In this document: in pieces, positions 4,918-7,191 of the stretch
Layout: each line of letters begins with the position of its first letter
How positions within the stretch are numbered: the first letter of the stretch is position 1
Assembly (NCBI GenBank): GCA_030550225.1
Contig: JAUQPV010000128.1
Coordinates: 1-7,191 of the forward strand
Length of the DNA stretch: 7,191 nt
Source of the DNA: Acidobacteriota bacterium
GTDB lineage: Bacteria; Acidobacteriota; HRBIN11
Reading direction: 5' to 3'
The notes under the pieces: generated by a model
Databases searched by the model: none
Told to the model about the DNA's origin: nothing
What the model saw: only the letters and a program-made list of their open reading frames with translations
Translations under genes and position numbers: made by a program

Positions 4918-4986
4918 CTTGAAAAAATCGTCTTTCCCGGTAGGTCGGAAAGGCCGAATCCATGCGGGTTTTCACAAACCGAAGGG
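4918..4986 (+). repeat. Dispersed ~68-bp repeat, copy C
   Basis: It starts CTTGAAAAAATCG, contains TCGGAAAGGCCGAATCCATG followed by CGGGTTTTCAC, and ends CCGAAGGG. It ends 71 bp before the Kef-type start codon and points toward it. Closest to copy A in its 3' half. Confidence 0.88.
4922..4957 (-). terminator. Intrinsic-terminator-like hairpin in repeat copy C
   Basis: On the - strand CTTTCC pairs with GGAAAG (4947-4952 with 4932-4937) around a 9-nt loop. TCG/CGA extends the stem past a small internal loop, followed by six T (complement of 4922-4927). It would stop leftward transcription, away from the Kef-type gene. Confidence 0.55.
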
Positions 4987-4996
4987 TTCTGATAAT
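4969..4996 (+). promoter_or_regulatory. Candidate promoter of the Kef-type gene
   Basis: TTTTCA (4969-4974), a 16-nt spacer and GATAAT (4991-4996). The first hexamer lies inside repeat copy C at the same place as the -35-like hexamer of copy B; the -10-like hexamer lies just past the repeat end. The -10 matches the consensus at 5 of 6 bases, the -35 at 4 of 6. Confidence 0.4.
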
Positions 4997-5057
4997 CTCC
5001 TTCCCGGCCGATGGAGAGGCCCGATCTGACCTGCGCCCCGAACCGAACGGTGCGGTC

Positions 5058-7028
5058 ATGGAGATTTTTATCCGGAACCTGCTCGTCGTGATGGCCTGCG
5101 CCCTGCCCTTGCTTTGGCTGATGGAGCGGATCCGCTTTCCGACCCTCGTCGCCTTCCTCGTCACGGGCGTCCTCATCGGGCCGGCCGGCCTGAGTTGGAT
5201 CCGGCAGGCCCCCGAAATCCACGCCCTGGCCGAGGTCGGTATCATCGCCCTACTGTTCGTCCTGGGCGTCGAGTTCTCGGTCGAGTCCCTGGCCGCCTTC
5301 GGGGCCCGACTCCCGGTCTTTGGGACCCTGCAGGTCCTCTTGACGGGTCTCCTGGGCGGCGGGGTCCTTACCCTCCTGGGGTGGCCGCTTCGGTCAGCCC
5401 TGGTCGTCGGGTTCGCCGTGAGCACGACCAGCACGGCCATCTTACTAAAGGTCTTGCAGGAACGGAAAGAGCTGGACACCCACCACGGACGGTGGGCCGT
5501 CGGAACCTGTCTGTTTCAAGACATGGCCACGCCCTTGATTTTACTGGCCCTGCCCCTGAGTCAGACCGGGTCGCCGACCCTAACGGGCTTGGGTCCCATC
5601 CTGCTTCGCGGGGTCGTCATCGTGGCAGGGACCCTCTGGATGACCCGCTACGGGATGCCCTGGATGATGGAGCGGGTCGCCCGTATGGGAACATCCCCCG
5701 ATTTCATCCGGGCCTTCGTCCTCGTCTGGGCCCTGGCCATCATCGGAGCCGTGTACGCCCTCGGGTGGCCTATCGCCATCGGGGCCTTCCTGGCGGGTCT
5801 CATCCTCTCGGAGACGCCCATCAGCCATCAGGTCGTCGCCGAGCTTTTACCCCTGCGGGACTTCCTAATGGGCCTCTTTTTTCTGACCCTCGGCATGCAG
5901 TTGGACCTGCGTCTCTTCCGGACGGACGTCGGTAGTGTCACGACCTTGGCCGTCGGTCTGCTCTTGGCGAAGGGCCTGGCCTTCGGCGGGGCCGCCGCGG
6001 CGGTCCGCCTGCCCCTCCGGACGGCCCTAACGCTGACGTTGGGGATGCCGTATGCCGGTGAGTTCTCGGTCCTGGTCTTGAATACGGCCCTCGGATTGGG
6101 GATTTTGACCGAGGGCCTCCACGCCGTGGCCTTGGCCGGTGTGTTCCTATCGTTGGTCGTCGCCCCGTTCCTGACGTACCTGGCGCCGGTCGTCGCGGCC
6201 GGCGGGGTCGTCCGGATGACCCAAGCGGCCCCGACCCGACCGACGGAAGCCCCCGAGCGACGAGACCACGTCGTCGTCATCGGATATGGTATCAACGGCG
6301 AGAACTTGGCGACCGTCCTGCGGGCCGTCCAGATCCCTTATTGCGTCATCGAGATGGACCTCGGGCGAGCGCAGACAGCCGCCCGGGCCGGGCACCCGGT
6401 CATCGTCGGCGACGCCCTGTACGCCCATGTCTTGCGGCAGGCCGGCGTCGAGGCCGCCCGGATGGTCGTGATCGCCATGGCGGACCGGCTGGCGGCCATC
6501 CGGATCCTCCGGCAGGTCCGACAGATGAACCCGGCGGCCCACGTCATCGTCCGGGTCCGGTTCGTTCGTGACGTCGAGCCCGTCCTGAAGGCGGGTGCCG
6601 ACGAGGCGATCCCCGAAGAGTTCGAGACCTCCGTCGAGATCTTCAGTCGGGTCCTCCGGGCCTTTCACGTCCCCCGGCATGTCATCCAGCTTCAGACGAA
6701 CCTCATCCGGCAGGACCACTACGGCCTCCTGCGGGGAATACCCGTGACCGAATCGAGCGTCCGGCGGATTCAGTCCATCCTGACAGCCAGCGTGACGGAC
6801 CTGTACCAGGTCCTGGACGACTCGCCGGCCGCCGGTCAGTCGCTGGGGACTTTGAATTTACGAGGGCGCGGCGGGGCGACGGTCCTGGCCGTCGCCCGGG
6901 GCGAGCAGGTCTTCCTGAATCCGGGGGCCGACTTTGTCTTACAGCCGGGCGACACGCTCGTCCTGGTCGGGACCCACGCTGAGCTGGACCGGACGACGAC
7001 CCTCTTGGAAGGTCGGGACTCGGCGTAA
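5058..7028 (+). CDS. Kef-type monovalent cation:proton antiporter (CPA2 family) with C-terminal RCK/TrkA regulatory domains
   Basis: The 656-residue inner-membrane protein exchanges K+ or Na+ for protons, controlling ion and pH balance. Residues 1-380 form the CPA2 transport domain with about 13 hydrophobic segments: LLFVLGVEF (65-73), STTSTAILLKVL (122-133), Gln154-Asp155 at the ion-binding position (the QD of Kef proteins, not the DD of electrogenic Na+/H+ exchangers) and PYAGEFSVLVL (331-341). Residues 404-520 are a Rossmann RCK-N domain with Gly409-x-Gly411-x-x-Gly414, acidic Glu432 and GD (451-452), fit to bind NAD(H) or another nucleotide. Residues 578-650 are an RCK-C/TrkA-C domain. 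The first ATG preceding the transport domain is used; upstream codons back to 4962 are repeat sequence. No good Shine-Dalgarno precedes 5058, so the start is less certain than the product. KefB, KefC and YbaL are the nearest types; no ancillary KefF/KefG-like gene is nearby. Confidence 0.94.
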   Translation: MEIFIRNLLVVMACALPLLWLMERIRFPTLVAFLVTGVLIGPAGLSWIRQAPEIHALAEVGIIALLFVLGVEFSVESLAAFGARLPVFGTLQVLLTGLLGGGVLTLLGWPLRSALVVGFAVSTTSTAILLKVLQERKELDTHHGRWAVGTCLFQDMATPLILLALPLSQTGSPTLTGLGPILLRGVVIVAGTLWMTRYGMPWMMERVARMGTSPDFIRAFVLVWALAIIGAVYALGWPIAIGAFLAGLILSETPISHQVVAELLPLRDFLMGLFFLTLGMQLDLRLFRTDVGSVTTLAVGLLLAKGLAFGGAAAAVRLPLRTALTLTLGMPYAGEFSVLVLNTALGLGILTEGLHAVALAGVFLSLVVAPFLTYLAPVVAAGGVVRMTQAAPTRPTEAPERRDHVVVIGYGINGENLATVLRAVQIPYCVIEMDLGRAQTAARAGHPVIVGDALYAHVLRQAGVEAARMVVIAMADRLAAIRILRQVRQMNPAAHVIVRVRFVRDVEPVLKAGADEAIPEEFETSVEIFSRVLRAFHVPRHVIQLQTNLIRQDHYGLLRGIPVTESSVRRIQSILTASVTDLYQVLDDSPAAGQSLGTLNLRGRGGATVLAVARGEQVFLNPGADFVLQPGDTLVLVGTHAELDRTTTLLEGRDSA

Positions 7029-7048
7029 GGCCCGGGGTCCGTAAGAAA

Positions 7049-7096
7049 GGCCCTCACCCTACCCCCTCCCCCTGGGAACGGGTTTTGAGACGAATC
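7049..7096 (+). repeat. Truncated copy of the 98-bp inverted-repeat element
   Basis: GGCCCTCACCCTACC through TTTTGAGACGAATC matches the right half of 2757-2854. The left half and left terminus are missing, and the central hairpin has degraded (CCCCTCCC...GGGAACGGG). It begins 21 bp after the Kef-type stop codon, in the same orientation as copy 2. Confidence 0.75.
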
Positions 7097-7137
7097 CAAG
7101 GGCCGCCAAGGCCGGCCCCGACCAGGCGGCAACGCAA

Positions 7138-7174
7138 GCCTGGGCCGGCCACCCGCAGGCCGCCCGGCCCAGGC
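7138..7174. other. GC-rich 11-bp hairpin at the window edge
   Basis: GCCTGGGCCGG (7138-7148) pairs perfectly with CCGGCCCAGGC (7164-7174) around a 15-nt loop. There is no T run on either strand, so it is not a typical intrinsic terminator. It may belong to a structured RNA or gene continuing beyond the window. Confidence 0.55.
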
Positions 7175-7191
7175 CCCATCAGGGTAGAAGA

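Larger units (their letters stand above)
4614..5057. other. Divergent spacer between the two transporter genes
   Basis: No gene is visible. From left to right it holds the symporter ribosome binding site and candidate promoter, repeat copy B (inverted), a short TCGGCASK repeat (4749-4764), two heptamer arrays separated by an 8-bp inverted repeat (GCCAAGGG 4800-4807 with CCCTTGGC 4828-4835), repeat copy C, and a candidate promoter for the Kef-type gene. The frame starting at 4962 simply reads out of repeat C. Confidence 0.75.

Noticed and set aside
4962..5057. N-terminal extension of the Kef-type protein
   Set aside because: The first residues (MRVFTN) come from the dispersed repeat; copy A gives the same peptide upstream of an unrelated gene.

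Overview
The window looks like chromosomal DNA of a GC-rich bacterium. Evidence is AGGAGG-type ribosome binding sites, a CPA2-type cation antiporter, an SSS-type sodium symporter, and spacers crowded with short dispersed and tandem repeats. The phylum cannot be assigned from the sequence alone.

Left part (1-2856). Two genes on the + strand lie between repeat blocks. The first (629-1361) is a broken SAM-dependent O-methyltransferase: about 100 residues, including the start of the SAM-binding glycine motif, are deleted and the halves are in different frames. The second (1732-2520) is an intact alpha/beta-hydrolase-fold protein closely resembling the cofactor-free 3-hydroxy-4-oxoquinoline 2,4-dioxygenases (HOD/QDO). 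It keeps the His/Asp dyad but has alanine where these proteins carry the nucleophile-elbow serine. Between the two genes is a 95-nt sequence with integron attC architecture (1619-1713). The pair is flanked by mirror-image repeats: a hairpin array and a 98-bp element with terminal inverted repeats on the left (61-214, 507-604), and the same two elements in opposite orientation on the right (2544-2700, 2757-2854). Codon use differs visibly from the right part, which suggests an acquired segment.

Right part (3015-7028). Two transporters are divergently transcribed: an SSS-family symporter on the - strand (3015-4613) and a Kef-type CPA2 antiporter with a C-terminal RCK regulatory region on the + strand (5058-7028). 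Both strongly prefer GCC, GTC and CGG. Their 444-bp shared spacer holds two oppositely oriented copies of a ~68-bp repeat; a third copy lies upstream of the methyltransferase. All three copies point toward the next gene, the two spacer copies carry or abut a promoter-like sequence, and all three carry a terminator-like hairpin facing the other way.

Spacers also contain period-7 or period-8 tandem arrays of unrelated sequence (336-422, 2976-3010, 4779-4862). No integrase, transposase, CRISPR array, tRNA or rRNA was found.

How the genes work together: the transporters would handle ion and solute balance at the membrane and share only a spacer. The methyltransferase and HOD-like protein would both act on small aromatic molecules, but with the former broken no working pathway can be claimed.
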